Shown in pieces: positions 9,609 to 19,193 of a DNA stretch of 64,000 nt. The notes beneath the pieces were generated by a model, which was given only the letters and a program-made list of their open reading frames with translations, did no database searches and was not told the origin of the DNA. This stretch comes from an uncultured Muribaculaceae bacterium (GTDB taxonomy: Bacteria; Bacteroidota; Bacteroidia; Bacteroidales; Muribaculaceae), in contig CALUMH010000004.1 in the NCBI GenBank assembly GCA_944321685.1, positions 58,538 to 122,537 on the forward strand, in the 5' to 3' direction. The position numbers and the translations under genes are program-made. Within the stretch, counting starts at the first letter, position 1, and every line of letters starts with the position of its first letter.

Positions 9609-11078
9609 ATGACACCTGTAATAGTTATTTCCACCATAGTAGGCTACTTTGTGTTGCTGTTCATTGTTTCGGCTTTCGCCGGGCGTGGAAGCAGCAATGC
9701 AAGTTTTTTCACCGGCAACAGGCAGGCTCCGTGGCCTGTGGTGGCTTTTGCCACCATGGGTGCGGCAATTTCGGGAGTTACCTTCATTTCTGTTCCCGGG
9801 ATGGTGGTGACCAAGGGGTATAGTTATTTGCAAATGGCATTGGGATTTGTGGTAGGATATGTGGTTATCGCATTTGTGCTGGTGCCGCTGTTTTACAGGC
9901 GCAATCTTGTGTCGATTTACGGGTACCTTGAGCAGCGTTTCGGCATGATGACTTATCGCAGCGGTGCATGGTTTTTCTTTATTTCCAAGATGCTTGGGGC
10001 TTCGGTGCGTTTCTTTGTGGTGTGTGTGGTGTTGCAGAGCCTCGCTTTCGGTCCGCTCGGGGTTCCGTTTGCGTTAAATGTTGTCATAACCATCGCACTT
10101 ATATGGCTTTATACCATGCAAGGCGGCGTGAAGACGGTGATTTGGACCGATACGCTCAAGTCGTTGTGCCTTGTTTCGTCGGTGGTGTTGTGCATAGTTT
10201 TCATAGCCCGCAGTCTCGGTCTTGATTTTGGCTCGATGGTAGCTGCTGTGGCGTCCGATGACACTTCGCGCATATTTTATTTCGACAATCCCAAAGGCGG
10301 GGAATATTTTTGGAAGCAATTCCTTGCCGGTGTATTCATGGTGATAGCCACCACCGGACTTGATCAAGACATGATGCAACGCAATCTTGCCTGCCGAAAT
10401 TCGGGAGAATCGCAAAAAAACATGATTGTGAGCAGCATCTCGCAATTCTTTATTATTGCGCTGTTCCTTGTGCTTGGCACTTTGTTGATAATGTACGTTG
10501 GGAATACGCCGGGCATGGCTGTGCCCGAAAAAACCGATGAACTCTTCGGTCTTGTGGCTTCACACGGTTCCATGCCGGTTGTGGTGGGCGTGGTTTTTAT
10601 CCTTGGGTTGATTTCGGCGGCATATTCGGCAGCCGGTTCGGCTCTTACGTCGCTCACAACATCGTTCACGGTCGATATACTTGGGGCTTCCGGCCTTGAT
10701 GAATGCCGCCTCACCCGCGTGCGCCGCTGTGTGCATGTGGCCATGTCGGCAGTGATGGGGATGGTGATAATTGTTTTTTATTACATAAGCAACAGCGATG
10801 CCATCAGTGCTGTTTATACGCTTGCAAGTTACACCTATGGGCCCATCCTCGGGTTGTTCATGTTCGGTCTTGCGGTACGCTTGCAGGTGCGTGACCGTCT
10901 TGTGCCGGTGGTGTGTGTGGCTGCGCCTGTGATATGCTATTTTGTGCAACGCGGCTTGTTGGTGTATTATGGTTATGTGATGAGTTTCGAGTTATTGCTG
11001 TTAAACGCGGCAGTGACGTTTGTCGGTCTGTTGATGCTTTCAAAAAGGAAGGAACATGGCAAAGAACTTGATAAATAA
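9609..11078 (+). CDS. Sodium:solute symporter (SSS family)
   Basis: 489 residues from the ATG at 9609; an upstream in-frame start at 9543 would lie inside namZ and is not used. About 13 membrane helices. SSS signatures include FFTGNRQAPWPVVAFATMG early, TLKSLCLVSS mid-protein and LISAAYSAAGSALTSL near residue 345-360. It uses the Na+ gradient to import a small solute. Coupling to NamZ (11-base gap) suggests a muramic-acid-type sugar, but the substrate is not visible in the sequence. The end overlaps the WYL regulator by 23 bases. Confidence 0.87.
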   Translation: MTPVIVISTIVGYFVLLFIVSAFAGRGSSNASFFTGNRQAPWPVVAFATMGAAISGVTFISVPGMVVTKGYSYLQMALGFVVGYVVIAFVLVPLFYRRNLVSIYGYLEQRFGMMTYRSGAWFFFISKMLGASVRFFVVCVVLQSLAFGPLGVPFALNVVITIALIWLYTMQGGVKTVIWTDTLKSLCLVSSVVLCIVFIARSLGLDFGSMVAAVASDDTSRIFYFDNPKGGEYFWKQFLAGVFMVIATTGLDQDMMQRNLACRNSGESQKNMIVSSISQFFIIALFLVLGTLLIMYVGNTPGMAVPEKTDELFGLVASHGSMPVVVGVVFILGLISAAYSAAGSALTSLTTSFTVDILGASGLDECRLTRVRRCVHVAMSAVMGMVIIVFYYISNSDAISAVYTLASYTYGPILGLFMFGLAVRLQVRDRLVPVVCVAAPVICYFVQRGLLVYYGYVMSFELLLLNAAVTFVGLLMLSKRKEHGKELDK

Positions 11079-11952
11079 ATATATTTGGATTATCGACACC
11101 ATACAACGCTATGGACGCATCACCCGAGACGAGCTTAACCGGCTGTGGGTGAAATCGTCGTTGAGTGACGGGGAACCGCTTGCACGGCGCACGTTTTACA
11201 ATTACCGGCAGGGCATCATGGACACGTTCAATGTGGTGGTGGAGTGCGACCCGGCCACATTCGAGTATTACATCGACACTTCGGGCAACGAGCAGGATGA
11301 CCGCCTGCGTAACTGGCTGCTTGATGCTGCTTCGATGAGCGGAATGCTTTCCGATTCGCGTGATGTTTCCGACCGTATAGTGCTTGAGGATGTTCCCAGT
11401 GCGCGTGAGAACCTGCCTGTAATCATACAGGCCATGAAGGAGTCGTGCCGCATATGTTTTTCTTATCGCGCCTATAATCGTGTCAATACCAAGCGTAACA
11501 TAGTTGTCGAGCCTTATTTTGTACGCATCTTTAAGCAGTTGTGGTATGTAATAGGCTTCAATATCAAGGATGGAATGATAAAGACATATTCGCTCGACCG
11601 TATGAGCGATGTGACTATACGCAATGAGCATTTCGAGGTTCCGCAGGGATTCAGTGCTGCCGACTATTTCAAAGACTGTTTCGGCATAATGCAAAGCAAG
11701 AGCGAACCGAAGAATGTGATATTGAAAGTGTCAAGCAACCAGGCAAAATATTTTCGAGCTTTGCCGCTCCATCACTCGCAGAGCGAGGAGGTGCATGACA
11801 GTTACTCGCTGTTCCATTACCGCCTGCTCATAACCTATGATTTTATCCAAGAAATACTTTCACACGGCTCTCAGGTTGAGGTGATGTCTCCGCCTGAGTT
11901 GAAAGCAATGGTAGTGAACGAGCTACGCACCGCCCTTGCCAACTATGGCTGA
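11056..11952 (+). CDS. WYL-domain transcriptional regulator
   Basis: 298 residues. The N-terminus has a winged-helix pattern (RYGRITRDELNRLW ... RRTFYNYRQGI). The middle carries a WYL domain (SYRAYN, VVEPYFVRIFKQLWYVIGFN, TYSLDRM), a ligand-sensing module often bound to nucleic acid. A C-terminal WCX-like extension ends in HGSQVEVMSPPELK. It overlaps the symporter gene, so it is probably an autogenous or local regulator of the NamZ-symporter genes, or a DNA-damage-type regulator. Confidence 0.85.
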   Translation: MAKNLINKYIWIIDTIQRYGRITRDELNRLWVKSSLSDGEPLARRTFYNYRQGIMDTFNVVVECDPATFEYYIDTSGNEQDDRLRNWLLDAASMSGMLSDSRDVSDRIVLEDVPSARENLPVIIQAMKESCRICFSYRAYNRVNTKRNIVVEPYFVRIFKQLWYVIGFNIKDGMIKTYSLDRMSDVTIRNEHFEVPQGFSAADYFKDCFGIMQSKSEPKNVILKVSSNQAKYFRALPLHHSQSEEVHDSYSLFHYRLLITYDFIQEILSHGSQVEVMSPPELKAMVVNELRTALANYG

Positions 11953-11957
11953 GGAAA

Positions 11958-12329
11958 TTACTTCATGAAGACGAAATAGACGGCAAGTACAAGGAAAATG
12001 AAGGCCACAAAGTGGTTCCAGTGAAGGGCTTCTCCCTTGAAAAACACGGTGGTGAAAATGGTGAAGATGATGAGAGTTATCACTTCCTGTATCACTTTCA
12101 GCTGCATAAGGGAGAATGGGCCGCCGTTTTCCACAAAGCCAATGCGGTTGGCCGGCACTTGGAACAGGTATTCAAAAAAGGCTATTGCCCAGCCGAATAC
12201 AACCACGCCTATAAGCGGCAGTTCGGCAAACCAGTTAAATTCTTGTTTCATCTTTAAATGCCCATACCAAGCAAAAGTCATGAACATATTGGAAATAACG
12301 AGCAGTCCGATTGTGTAAAATGCTTTCAT
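11958..12329 (-). CDS. DMT-family small membrane protein (DUF486)
   Basis: 123 residues with four membrane helices (about 3-21, 36-56, 72-92, 103-122). The motifs FAWYGHLK and EYLFQVPANRIG are typical of DUF486, a four-helix member of the drug/metabolite transporter superfamily; function unknown. It follows the MATE gene by eight bases on the same strand and ends convergently five bases from the WYL gene. Confidence 0.87.
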   Translation of the reverse strand: MKAFYTIGLLVISNMFMTFAWYGHLKMKQEFNWFAELPLIGVVVFGWAIAFFEYLFQVPANRIGFVENGGPFSLMQLKVIQEVITLIIFTIFTTVFFKGEALHWNHFVAFIFLVLAVYFVFMK

Positions 12330-12337
12330 ATATATTA

Positions 12338-13720
12338 TTACTGTAATGTTTTATTTTCGGTTAATTCCATGCGCCGTAACGAGCGGAACTCGTATATTAC
12401 AAGTATGGCCGATACAATAATGGCCAATGCGTCGGATATCGGGAATGCCGCCCACACGCCGCTCAGCCCCCAATGTGGCGATAGTAGGAACAACAACGGT
12501 ATCAGGAATATTATTTGCCTTGTGAGACTTAAAAAAATGGATTTTGCCGCCATGCCGAGCGACTGGAAGAAATTGGTCGATACGATTTGAAAGCCTACTC
12601 CCCAAAACATCATTGTGGCTATGGTCAGCCCGTTGGAAGTTGCCGTTATCAATTCGTTGTCGGATGTGAATGCGCGTGCTATGTATTGGGGGCATATGAG
12701 CGAAACCATGGCTCCGAGCAGGCAAACTGCCGAGGCCGCTACTGCAGCAAGGTAGTAGGTGCGCCGCAGGCGGCCAAACAGCATGGCTCCGTAATTGTAG
12801 CCTATTATGGGCTGCATACCTTGGCATATGCCTATGACTACTGTGACAAGTAATTGGGTGTAGGTGGTGAAAATCCCCATGGCGGCTACCGACGAGTCGC
12901 CTCCATACTTGTAAAGCATATTATTGACAATGGCATTAATGGCGCACCCGGCACAATTGATGAGGAATGGGGCCGCGCCTATCGATACAACCGACACTAA
13001 TATCGATTTTTTGAGCCGGTATATGCCGTGCTTGAAGTGTATTTCGCTCTTCCCTGACATGAAATGCAGCATGACGAAGGCGGCCGAGACCAGCATGGAT
13101 ATATCAGAGGCTATGGCCGCGCCCTTTATGCCCCAGTCGAAGATGAAAATGAAAATGGGAGCAAGTATGATATTCAGCCCGGCACCGATAAACATAGTCA
13201 CCATTGCGCGGGTCGGATAGCCCGAAGCCCTCATCACATTGTTGTATGAATAGCACAGGTTCATAAACAGCATTCCGGGCAATATGTACATCATGAAATC
13301 GTAAGCATAGGGCAGAGTTCTTTCACTTGCCCCGAATAATATGAGGATGTCTTTCATGAACACGGCGAAAATCATGATGTAGCATAACCCGAGCACGATT
13401 GTCATTATAATGCTGTTCCCAAGCACCTTGAATGCCATTTCCTTGTTGCCTTGCCCAAGCACTATCGAAATTCTTGTGGAACTACCCACGCCGATGAGCA
13501 TACCGAGTGCCGATGCAAGGTTCATCACGGGGAAAGTGATGGCAAGGCCTGCTATGGCATCGGGCCCCACGCCTTGTCCTATGAAAATGCGGTCGATTAT
13601 GTTGTACAACGACATTACCACCGTGCCTACTATCGCAGGCAGGCTGTATTTCCATAGCAGTTTGCCAACCGAGAGATATTTCAACTCGTTAAGTCTGTCG
13701 ATATTCTCTCTGCTTTCCAT
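12338..13720 (-). CDS. MATE family efflux transporter
   Basis: 460 residues with about 12 membrane helices in two homologous halves. The N-terminal half starts LWKYSLPAIVGTVVMSLYNIIDRIFIGQGVG, the characteristic MATE opening; the second half repeats GAAPFLINC and QGMQPIIGYNYGA. It exports cationic compounds by Na+ or H+ antiport. Substrate unknown. A TAACTTTG -7 box lies 27 bases upstream (13747-13754, minus strand). Confidence 0.92.
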   Translation of the reverse strand: MESRENIDRLNELKYLSVGKLLWKYSLPAIVGTVVMSLYNIIDRIFIGQGVGPDAIAGLAITFPVMNLASALGMLIGVGSSTRISIVLGQGNKEMAFKVLGNSIIMTIVLGLCYIMIFAVFMKDILILFGASERTLPYAYDFMMYILPGMLFMNLCYSYNNVMRASGYPTRAMVTMFIGAGLNIILAPIFIFIFDWGIKGAAIASDISMLVSAAFVMLHFMSGKSEIHFKHGIYRLKKSILVSVVSIGAAPFLINCAGCAINAIVNNMLYKYGGDSSVAAMGIFTTYTQLLVTVVIGICQGMQPIIGYNYGAMLFGRLRRTYYLAAVAASAVCLLGAMVSLICPQYIARAFTSDNELITATSNGLTIATMMFWGVGFQIVSTNFFQSLGMAAKSIFLSLTRQIIFLIPLLFLLSPHWGLSGVWAAFPISDALAIIVSAILVIYEFRSLRRMELTENKTLQ

Positions 13721-13746
13721 AAATTCTTATTATGATTTTCCGGGTG

Positions 13747-13754
13747 CAAAGTTA
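13747..13754 (-). promoter_or_regulatory. -7 box of the MATE gene
   Basis: TAACTTTG on the minus strand, 27 bases before the start codon. No good -33 element is seen at the usual distance. Confidence 0.4.
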
Positions 13755-13835
13755 CTCAAATAACGTTACAGTAAGAGCCGATTGGCACATATTTGCCCCG
13801 TAATATCATATTTATTTGAAAAATGTTTCAAAAAA

Positions 13836-13867
13836 TTTGGAGTAATGCATAATTGTGCTTAACTTTG
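13836..13867 (+). promoter_or_regulatory. Promoter of tRNA-Gln
   Basis: TTTG (13836-13839), 20 bases, TAACTTTG (13860-13867), a consensus Bacteroidetes promoter 36 bases before the tRNA. Confidence 0.7.
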
Positions 13868-13903
13868 CACCGCAATTAGGACGATGAGTCTTGGTTGAGA
13901 GGA

Positions 13904-13976
13904 TTGTCTTATGGTGTAATGGTAGCACTGCAGTTTTTGGTTCTGCCTGTCGAGGTTCGAATCCTCGTAAGACAAC
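13904..13976 (+). tRNA. tRNA-Gln (anticodon TTG)
   Basis: The seven-base acceptor TTGTCTT (13904-13910) pairs with AAGACAA (13969-13975). The D-arm has GGTGTAATGGTA, the anticodon loop TTTTGGT gives TTG at 13937-13939, and the T-arm has GAGGTTCGAATCCTC. CCA is not encoded. A promoter precedes it and a strong hairpin terminator follows. Confidence 0.95.
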
Positions 13977-13984
13977 TCACAAAT

Positions 13985-14015
13985 AACGGTCTTGCCAATC
14001 GGCGAGGCCGTTTTT
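13985..14015 (+). terminator. Terminator after tRNA-Gln
   Basis: A 12-base-pair stem (13985-13996 with 14001-14012, two G-T pairs) with an AATC loop runs into a T-tract. It separates the tRNA from the convergent dnaX gene. Confidence 0.8.
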
Positions 14016-14060
14016 GTGTATAAGTGATTTTGAAGTGAAGTGGTTCTCGGGGCAGCGGCT

Positions 14061-15860
14061 TCAAGCGAGGCTTAAGCCGAGTTCCTGTATCATGTTTCGT
14101 ACCTCGGGGTTGCGTTGCACCATGTCCTCCACTATTTCGCGAGGAGACCAGAATTTGGGAGCAGGTCCCGATTCTTTTACTTTCACGTCGATTGCAACCA
14201 TGTCGTTGCCAAGTTGTCGACGCAGATATTCCACTATTTCGGTTTGGCGGGCTTTTATAAATTCCACTTGCCCCACGTTCTCGACGTATATCTCATATAG
14301 TGTGTCGTCAACTCGTGCTGGCAGGGCTGTGCGCATGGTGTTAACGATTACTTTTTCGCTGGGGTGCTCTTTGATGTAGCTGTTCCATGCTGCAAGCATC
14401 TGTTCGGGGGTGAAAGGCGACAAGCGACGTTGCACCGATGTCGCGGTGTCGGGTTGTTTTGCCCTTGTTGCGGTTTGTTGTCCGGCTTGAGTGTTGTTTA
14501 TCATTATGCGAGGCATATTGCCCGGCATGGTTATAGGTTTCGCCGTGCCGTGGTGTTGCGGCGCGGGAGTGTAAGCCACTTTCGGTTCGGCGGTGGTGCT
14601 GTTTTGCATTGCAGCCGCCGTTGTTGGTTTGGTGGCTGTGGTTGTAGCATTTGTGTTCGGGCGTTGGCTTGAAGCGTGGGTAGTGGTTTGCGGTTTGTCG
14701 GCAGGTTGTGGATTCCCTCCGCTGCCACCTGAGTTATTGCCTCCCCCCGATGGCGGTGTGGACGGGCGTTCGAGCAGCCGGCATATTTTTATGAGTGTCA
14801 GTTCCACAAGGAATTGCTTGTTGGAAGCCGTGCGGTAGTTCAGGTCACAGGTATTGCACAAGTCCATTGCAAGATAGTAAAATTTGGGGTGGAATTTCAC
14901 CGATTCGCTTATGAAGCGTGCTGCCACCTCTTCGCCCATGTCAAGCAGCTTGTGCGTTTGCGGAGTAGCTGCCACCATCATGTCGCGGATGTGCTTTGCA
15001 AGGCCGTTGATGAAGAACAGCGAATCGAAACCCTTGTCACGTATCTCCTTGTAGATAAGCAGGGCTTCGGTGACGTTGCACGTGCGGAAGGCTTCCATCA
15101 GGCGGAAGTAATAGTCGTGGTCGAGCACGTTGAGGTTTTCGATAGTTGAGGCATAAGTGATGTTTCCGCCTGAAGATGCCGCCACCTGGTCGAATATCGA
15201 CAATGCGTCGCGCATGGCTCCGTCGGCTTTTTGTGCAATCACGTTCAAGGCAGCCGGTTCGGCGGTTATGCCTTCGTTGCCTGCGATATATTTCAGTTGG
15301 TCAACTATATCGGGTATGGTGATGCGTGAGAAGTCGTAGATTTGGCATCGTGACAGTATTGTGGGCAATATCTTGTGCTTCTCGGTGGTGGCAAGAATGA
15401 AAATGGCATGGGACGGTGGTTCTTCGAGCGTTTTGAGGAAAGCGTTGAATGCCGCCGTTGACAGCATATGCACCTCGTCGATGATGAACACGCGATAGCG
15501 GCCTATTTGCGGCGGAATGCGTACTTGCTCGATGAGGTTGCGGATGTCATCGACCGAGTTGTTGGATGCGGCATCGAGTTCCACGATATTGAGCGACCGC
15601 TGCTCGTTGAATGCCACGCACGATTCACATTCGTTGCAAGCCTCCCCGTCGGCCGTAGGGTGCAGGCAGTTGATGGTCTTTGCGAATATGCGGGCGCATG
15701 AAGTTTTTCCAACACCTCGCGGGCCGCAAAAGAGGTAGGCATGGGCAAGGTGCCCCGAGTCAATAGCCGACTTAAGTGTGTGTGTCAACGACTGTTGCCC
15801 CACCACCGATTTGAAAGTTGAAGGCCTGTATTTCCTGGCCGATACTATATATTGTTCCAT
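14061..15860 (-). CDS. dnaX: DNA polymerase III subunit gamma/tau
   Basis: 599 residues from the ATG at 15860 (MEQYIVSARKYRP), preferred over an in-frame start at 15890 because family members begin here and the promoter lies at 15888-15918. The clamp-loader AAA+ domain has Walker A GPRGVGKTS, four zinc-type cysteines (CLHPTADGEACNECESC region), IIDEVHML and ILSRC. A long low-complexity linker rich in Pro, Thr, Gln and Asn (about 370-490) leads to a C-terminal tau-like domain. It loads the beta clamp and couples polymerase to helicase. I did not find a clear frameshift signal for a separate gamma form. Confidence 0.95.
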   Translation of the reverse strand: MEQYIVSARKYRPSTFKSVVGQQSLTHTLKSAIDSGHLAHAYLFCGPRGVGKTSCARIFAKTINCLHPTADGEACNECESCVAFNEQRSLNIVELDAASNNSVDDIRNLIEQVRIPPQIGRYRVFIIDEVHMLSTAAFNAFLKTLEEPPSHAIFILATTEKHKILPTILSRCQIYDFSRITIPDIVDQLKYIAGNEGITAEPAALNVIAQKADGAMRDALSIFDQVAASSGGNITYASTIENLNVLDHDYYFRLMEAFRTCNVTEALLIYKEIRDKGFDSLFFINGLAKHIRDMMVAATPQTHKLLDMGEEVAARFISESVKFHPKFYYLAMDLCNTCDLNYRTASNKQFLVELTLIKICRLLERPSTPPSGGGNNSGGSGGNPQPADKPQTTTHASSQRPNTNATTTATKPTTAAAMQNSTTAEPKVAYTPAPQHHGTAKPITMPGNMPRIMINNTQAGQQTATRAKQPDTATSVQRRLSPFTPEQMLAAWNSYIKEHPSEKVIVNTMRTALPARVDDTLYEIYVENVGQVEFIKARQTEIVEYLRRQLGNDMVAIDVKVKESGPAPKFWSPREIVEDMVQRNPEVRNMIQELGLSLA

Positions 15861-15887
15861 CGGGTTGCAATATGAAAAGACTATTTG

Positions 15888-15918
15888 CAAAGATAGTACA
15901 CCGTCGCCGCAATTGCAA
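15888..15918 (-). promoter_or_regulatory. Promoter of dnaX
   Basis: On the minus strand TTG (15916-15918), 20 bases, TATCTTTG (15888-15895), about 28 bases before the chosen ATG. Confidence 0.6.
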
Positions 15919-15974
15919 GTGAAGAATTGTAATTGGCCGGTCGATGAAATATGTTATAATTTTGACTGAAAGCA

Positions 15975-16006
15975 AAGCAACCCGGCTGTTTTTGGCCGGG
16001 TTGCTT
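15975..16006 (-). terminator. Terminator downstream of cysS
   Basis: A 12-base-pair perfect stem (AAGCAACCCGGC, 15975-15986, with 15995-16006) and an 8-base loop, lying 21 bases after the cysS stop. Confidence 0.75.
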
Positions 16007-16027
16007 ATTATAGGGGTGACATATAGG

Positions 16028-17515
16028 CTATTTCACTTTCCACTCGAAACCGTCTTTGGTGTCTTTTACATCAAAGCCTATTTGAGCCAGGCGGTCGCGG
16101 ATGAGGTCGCTTGTAGCCCAGTCTTTGCGGCTTTTGGCATCTTTGCGTATTTCGAGGAGTAAATCCACGGCTTCTTCGTAGGGCTTTAGGTTGACCGAGC
16201 CGCTTTCGCGTTCGTCATATATGCCCAGTATGTCGAAGAGGAATGTGCCAAATGTCTTTTTCAGTTGTTCCAAGTCTTGAGCCGAGATTGTTGCTTTGCC
16301 GTCGTTCACTTGGTTGATGGCACGGCAGGCATCAAACAGGTGGGCAATCACTATGGGTGTGTTGAGGTCGTCGTTCATTGCCTCGTGGCATTTGCGATCA
16401 AGGTCGTTGACGTTTACAGTCGAAGTTCCTGCCGGTTTCAGTTCGTTGAGCCGTTTCCAGCCGTCGAGCATTCGTTCATAAGCCTTTTGTGCGGCTTGTA
16501 ACGCATCGTTTGAGAAATCGACGGTACCGCCGTAGTGGGCTTGCAAGATGAAGAAACGTATCGTCATCGGTGAATATGCTTGCGAGAGCATCTTGTGGCT
16601 GCCGTTAAAGAATTCATCGAGCGTGATGAAGTTGCCCAGCGACTTACCCATCTTTTGCCCGTTGATGGTAATCATGTTGTTGTGCATCCAGTAGCGCACG
16701 GCATCATGTCCCGAATGCGCTATCGACTGTGCAATCTCGCACTCATGGTGGGGGAATATGAGGTCCATGCCGCCACCGTGAATGTCGAATGTCTCGCCCA
16801 GATATTTTTGTCCCATGGTAGAGCATTCCAAATGCCAACCGGGGAACCCTTCGCTCCAAGGTGACGGCCAGTGCATTATGTGCTCGGGAGCAGCCTTTTT
16901 CCACAGTGCAAAGTCGGCCGGATTATGTTTCTCCTGCTGTCCGTCGAGACGGCGGGTTTCGCTAAGCAATTCGTCGATGTTGCGGCCCGAGAGCTTTCCG
17001 TAATGGAAATCGCGGTTATACTTTGGCACATCGAAATAAACCGAACCGTTGCTTTCATAAGCATATCCGTGGGCGAGGATTTCCTTTATGTATTCGATTT
17101 GTTCGATGATGTGCCCCGAAGCAAACGGTTCAATGCTTGGCGGCAACACGTTAAGGCGTTCCATAGCCTTGTGGTAGCGGTTCACATAGTATTGTACCAC
17201 TTCCATTGGTTCGAGCTTTTCGAGGCGTGCCTTTTTTGCCACTTTGTCTTCGCCTTCATCGGCATCGTGTTCAAGGTGCCCCACATCGGTGATGTTGCGC
17301 ACATAGCGCACTTTGTAGCCAAGGTGACGCAAGTAGCGGAACAGGATGTCGAAAGTTATTGCCGGACGGGCGTGACCCAGGTGTGCATCGCCATACACTG
17401 TGGGTCCGCACACATACATTCCTACAAACGGCTCGTGCAGCGGAATGAATTGTTCCTTGCGGCGCGTGAGGGTGTTATAAATATATAGCGGATGTTCCAT
17501 TTTCGTTTTTATCAT
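16028..17515 (-). CDS. cysS: Cysteinyl-tRNA synthetase
   Basis: 495 residues, or 490 if translation starts at the second ATG (17500, [10 protein letters not shown]), which looks more like the family N-terminus. Class I signatures are [11 protein letters not shown] (HIGH-type) near residue 40 and KMGKSLGN (KMSKS-type) near 290; zinc ligands include CGPTVYG Cys and LECSTMG. It charges tRNA-Cys in the cytoplasm. The stop of the DUF3467 gene lies two bases before the first ATG, so the two are co-transcribed. Confidence 0.96.
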   Translation of the reverse strand: MIKTKMEHPLYIYNTLTRRKEQFIPLHEPFVGMYVCGPTVYGDAHLGHARPAITFDILFRYLRHLGYKVRYVRNITDVGHLEHDADEGEDKVAKKARLEKLEPMEVVQYYVNRYHKAMERLNVLPPSIEPFASGHIIEQIEYIKEILAHGYAYESNGSVYFDVPKYNRDFHYGKLSGRNIDELLSETRRLDGQQEKHNPADFALWKKAAPEHIMHWPSPWSEGFPGWHLECSTMGQKYLGETFDIHGGGMDLIFPHHECEIAQSIAHSGHDAVRYWMHNNMITINGQKMGKSLGNFITLDEFFNGSHKMLSQAYSPMTIRFFILQAHYGGTVDFSNDALQAAQKAYERMLDGWKRLNELKPAGTSTVNVNDLDRKCHEAMNDDLNTPIVIAHLFDACRAINQVNDGKATISAQDLEQLKKTFGTFLFDILGIYDERESGSVNLKPYEEAVDLLLEIRKDAKSRKDWATSDLIRDRLAQIGFDVKDTKDGFEWKVK

Positions 17516-17517
17516 TA

Positions 17518-17832
17518 TTATGCCTGTCCGTTGGGGCCGATGAATGGAGGCACGTTGCCACCCTGGTTACCGGGAACCTTGGGGGTGATGGTGCCGAATG
17601 TCTTTTCATATTTGTTGATGTTGTCTTGAAGGGCAAACAACAGCTGCTTGGCATTTTCGGGTGTCATGATTATGCGGCTCTGCACTTTGGCTTGCGGTGT
17701 ATTGGGCGTGAGGCATATCATGTCGAAGAAAAATTCGGCCGGGCCGTGGCTTATCACTGCGAGGTTGGCATACTTACCTTGTGCCACTTCGGGCGAAATC
17801 TCGATTTTTATTTCTTTCTTTTCTTGTGACAT
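17518..17832 (-). CDS. DUF3467 family protein
   Basis: 104 residues, no signal or membrane segment. The DUF3467 core is visible: [34 protein letters not shown], then [20 protein letters not shown]. The Asn/Pro/Gly-rich tail is probably disordered. Widespread in Bacteroidetes, function unknown. It sits just upstream of cysS with a two-base gap. Confidence 0.88.
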   Translation of the reverse strand: MSQEKKEIKIEISPEVAQGKYANLAVISHGPAEFFFDMICLTPNTPQAKVQSRIIMTPENAKQLLFALQDNINKYEKTFGTITPKVPGNQGGNVPPFIGPNGQA

Positions 17833-17847
17833 AGTGTGTTATATATT

Positions 17848-18525
17848 TTAATTTGTTTTTGTGAAATCATAATATTTGCGGTCGGGGTAGGTGACATCGT
17901 TGAGATGTATGCGCACTGTTTTACAAGATTGCAAATTCCATACCGAATTTATGTCGAACGACATATAGCAACGTCGCCAAAAGTAGGCTTGTACGCCCAG
18001 CATATTGTGCATAAGGTAGCAATGCACGGTGTCATTGTGCAGGGTGGAGTAGTCGGCCACGAGAGCTATTTGGCGTGCGGCGTATGTGTATTTGACACGG
18101 CAGTACAGGTTTATGTAGCGGCCTGTGCGCCAAATGCTGTTGAGGCTTATCGAGTCCATTGCCATCGATGACAGGTTGGGGATGTATCGCAACGAGTCGG
18201 TAATGGCCTTGGTGTAACTGCGGGCCGTAACATTGAGCGAGCCGTCGCTGTTGCGGCTATCGATTATATAGTTCAGCAGCAATCTGCTGCCTGTTTCGAG
18301 TCCGGCCGAAGAAGTGCTTGCCGCCGATTGCGGGTCGATGAGTGTGACTGCACTGTTGTCGCCTGTCGGGTAATTGATGTAGGCATCGCCGCCAAGGGTT
18401 TCGTCATGCCCCATATAGGTTACCATGTCGTAACGGAAATCGCCATATCGGTAATATTCGTCATCGTTGCACGATGCGGCGAGCATGGCTATGATGGGCA
18501 ATATGTACAATATGGCATTTTTCAT
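17848..18525 (-). CDS. NigD-like lipoprotein, function unknown
   Basis: 225 residues. Lipoprotein signal with AASC (Cys19) and an acidic start ([11 protein letters not shown]). The mature part is beta-rich with a central [16 protein letters not shown] segment, resembling NigD-like two-domain lipoproteins of Bacteroidetes, though I recognise the overall plan more than any hallmark motif. It overlaps the upstream ABC ATPase gene by four bases, so expression is coupled. Confidence 0.55.
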   Translation of the reverse strand: MKNAILYILPIIAMLAASCNDDEYYRYGDFRYDMVTYMGHDETLGGDAYINYPTGDNSAVTLIDPQSAASTSSAGLETGSRLLLNYIIDSRNSDGSLNVTARSYTKAITDSLRYIPNLSSMAMDSISLNSIWRTGRYINLYCRVKYTYAARQIALVADYSTLHNDTVHCYLMHNMLGVQAYFWRRCYMSFDINSVWNLQSCKTVRIHLNDVTYPDRKYYDFTKTN

Positions 18526-19193
18526 ATGGCGTTGCCGATGCCGGTGATAATTTTTCCGTCACTCATGTGTATTATGCGGTCGGCACCACGGGTGAGTGCT
18601 TCGTCGTGAGTGACTATGACAAATGTCTGCCTCATTTCATCGCGCAGGCGGAAAAACAGCCGGTGAAGTTCGGCCTTGTTTTCGCTGTCAAGGCTGCCCG
18701 ACGGTTCATCGGCAAATACCACGGTCGGGTGGTTTATCAGGGCACGTGCCACGGCCACACGTTGCCGTTCGCCACCCGACAATTGGGCCGGCTTGTGGTC
18801 GGTGCGGTCGGCAAGCCCCATATATTCGAGCAGTTCCATTGCGCGGCGGTGCGCATCGCTTTGCTTGTCGCCGCCTATGAGTGCCGGTATCATTACATTT
18901 TCGATGGCTGTAAATTCGGGGAGCAGTTGGTGGAATTGGAACACGAAGCCTATGTTGCGGTTGCGGAACCGTGCAAGGTCGCGTTCTCCCAGTTTCAGCA
19001 CGTTTCGGCCGTCATATTCCACTGTTCCGCTGTCGGGAGCGTCGAGTGTGCCCAGTATTTGCAGCAACGTGGTTTTCCCCGCGCCGCTACGCCCCACGAT
19101 TGACACTATTTCTTGCCGCCCGATGCTTATCGACACATCGTTCAGCACGTGCAGCTGCCCGTAATACTTATTTATGTTTTTTGCTTCGATCAT
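18522..19193 (-). CDS. ABC transporter ATP-binding protein, LolD/MacB type
   Basis: 223 residues. Walker [10 protein letters not shown] (about 35-43), Q-loop [10 protein letters not shown], signature [15 protein letters not shown], Walker [13 protein letters not shown] and the H-loop VTHDEAL are all intact. Length and signature fit LolD-like ATPases that drive lipoprotein release or MacB-type extrusion. No permease lies next to it, so the partner must be elsewhere. It overlaps tcdA by 26 bases and a lipoprotein gene by four, both on the same strand. Confidence 0.9.
   Translation of the reverse strand: MIEAKNINKYYGQLHVLNDVSISIGRQEIVSIVGRSGAGKTTLLQILGTLDAPDSGTVEYDGRNVLKLGERDLARFRNRNIGFVFQFHQLLPEFTAIENVMIPALIGGDKQSDAHRRAMELLEYMGLADRTDHKPAQLSGGERQRVAVARALINHPTVVFADEPSGSLDSENKAELHRLFFRLRDEMRQTFVIVTHDEALTRGADRIIHMSDGKIITGIGNAI

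Noticed and set aside
14061..15860. Programmed frameshift in dnaX giving a short gamma form
   Set aside because: No A AAA AAG-type heptamer with hairpin was recognised in the gene.
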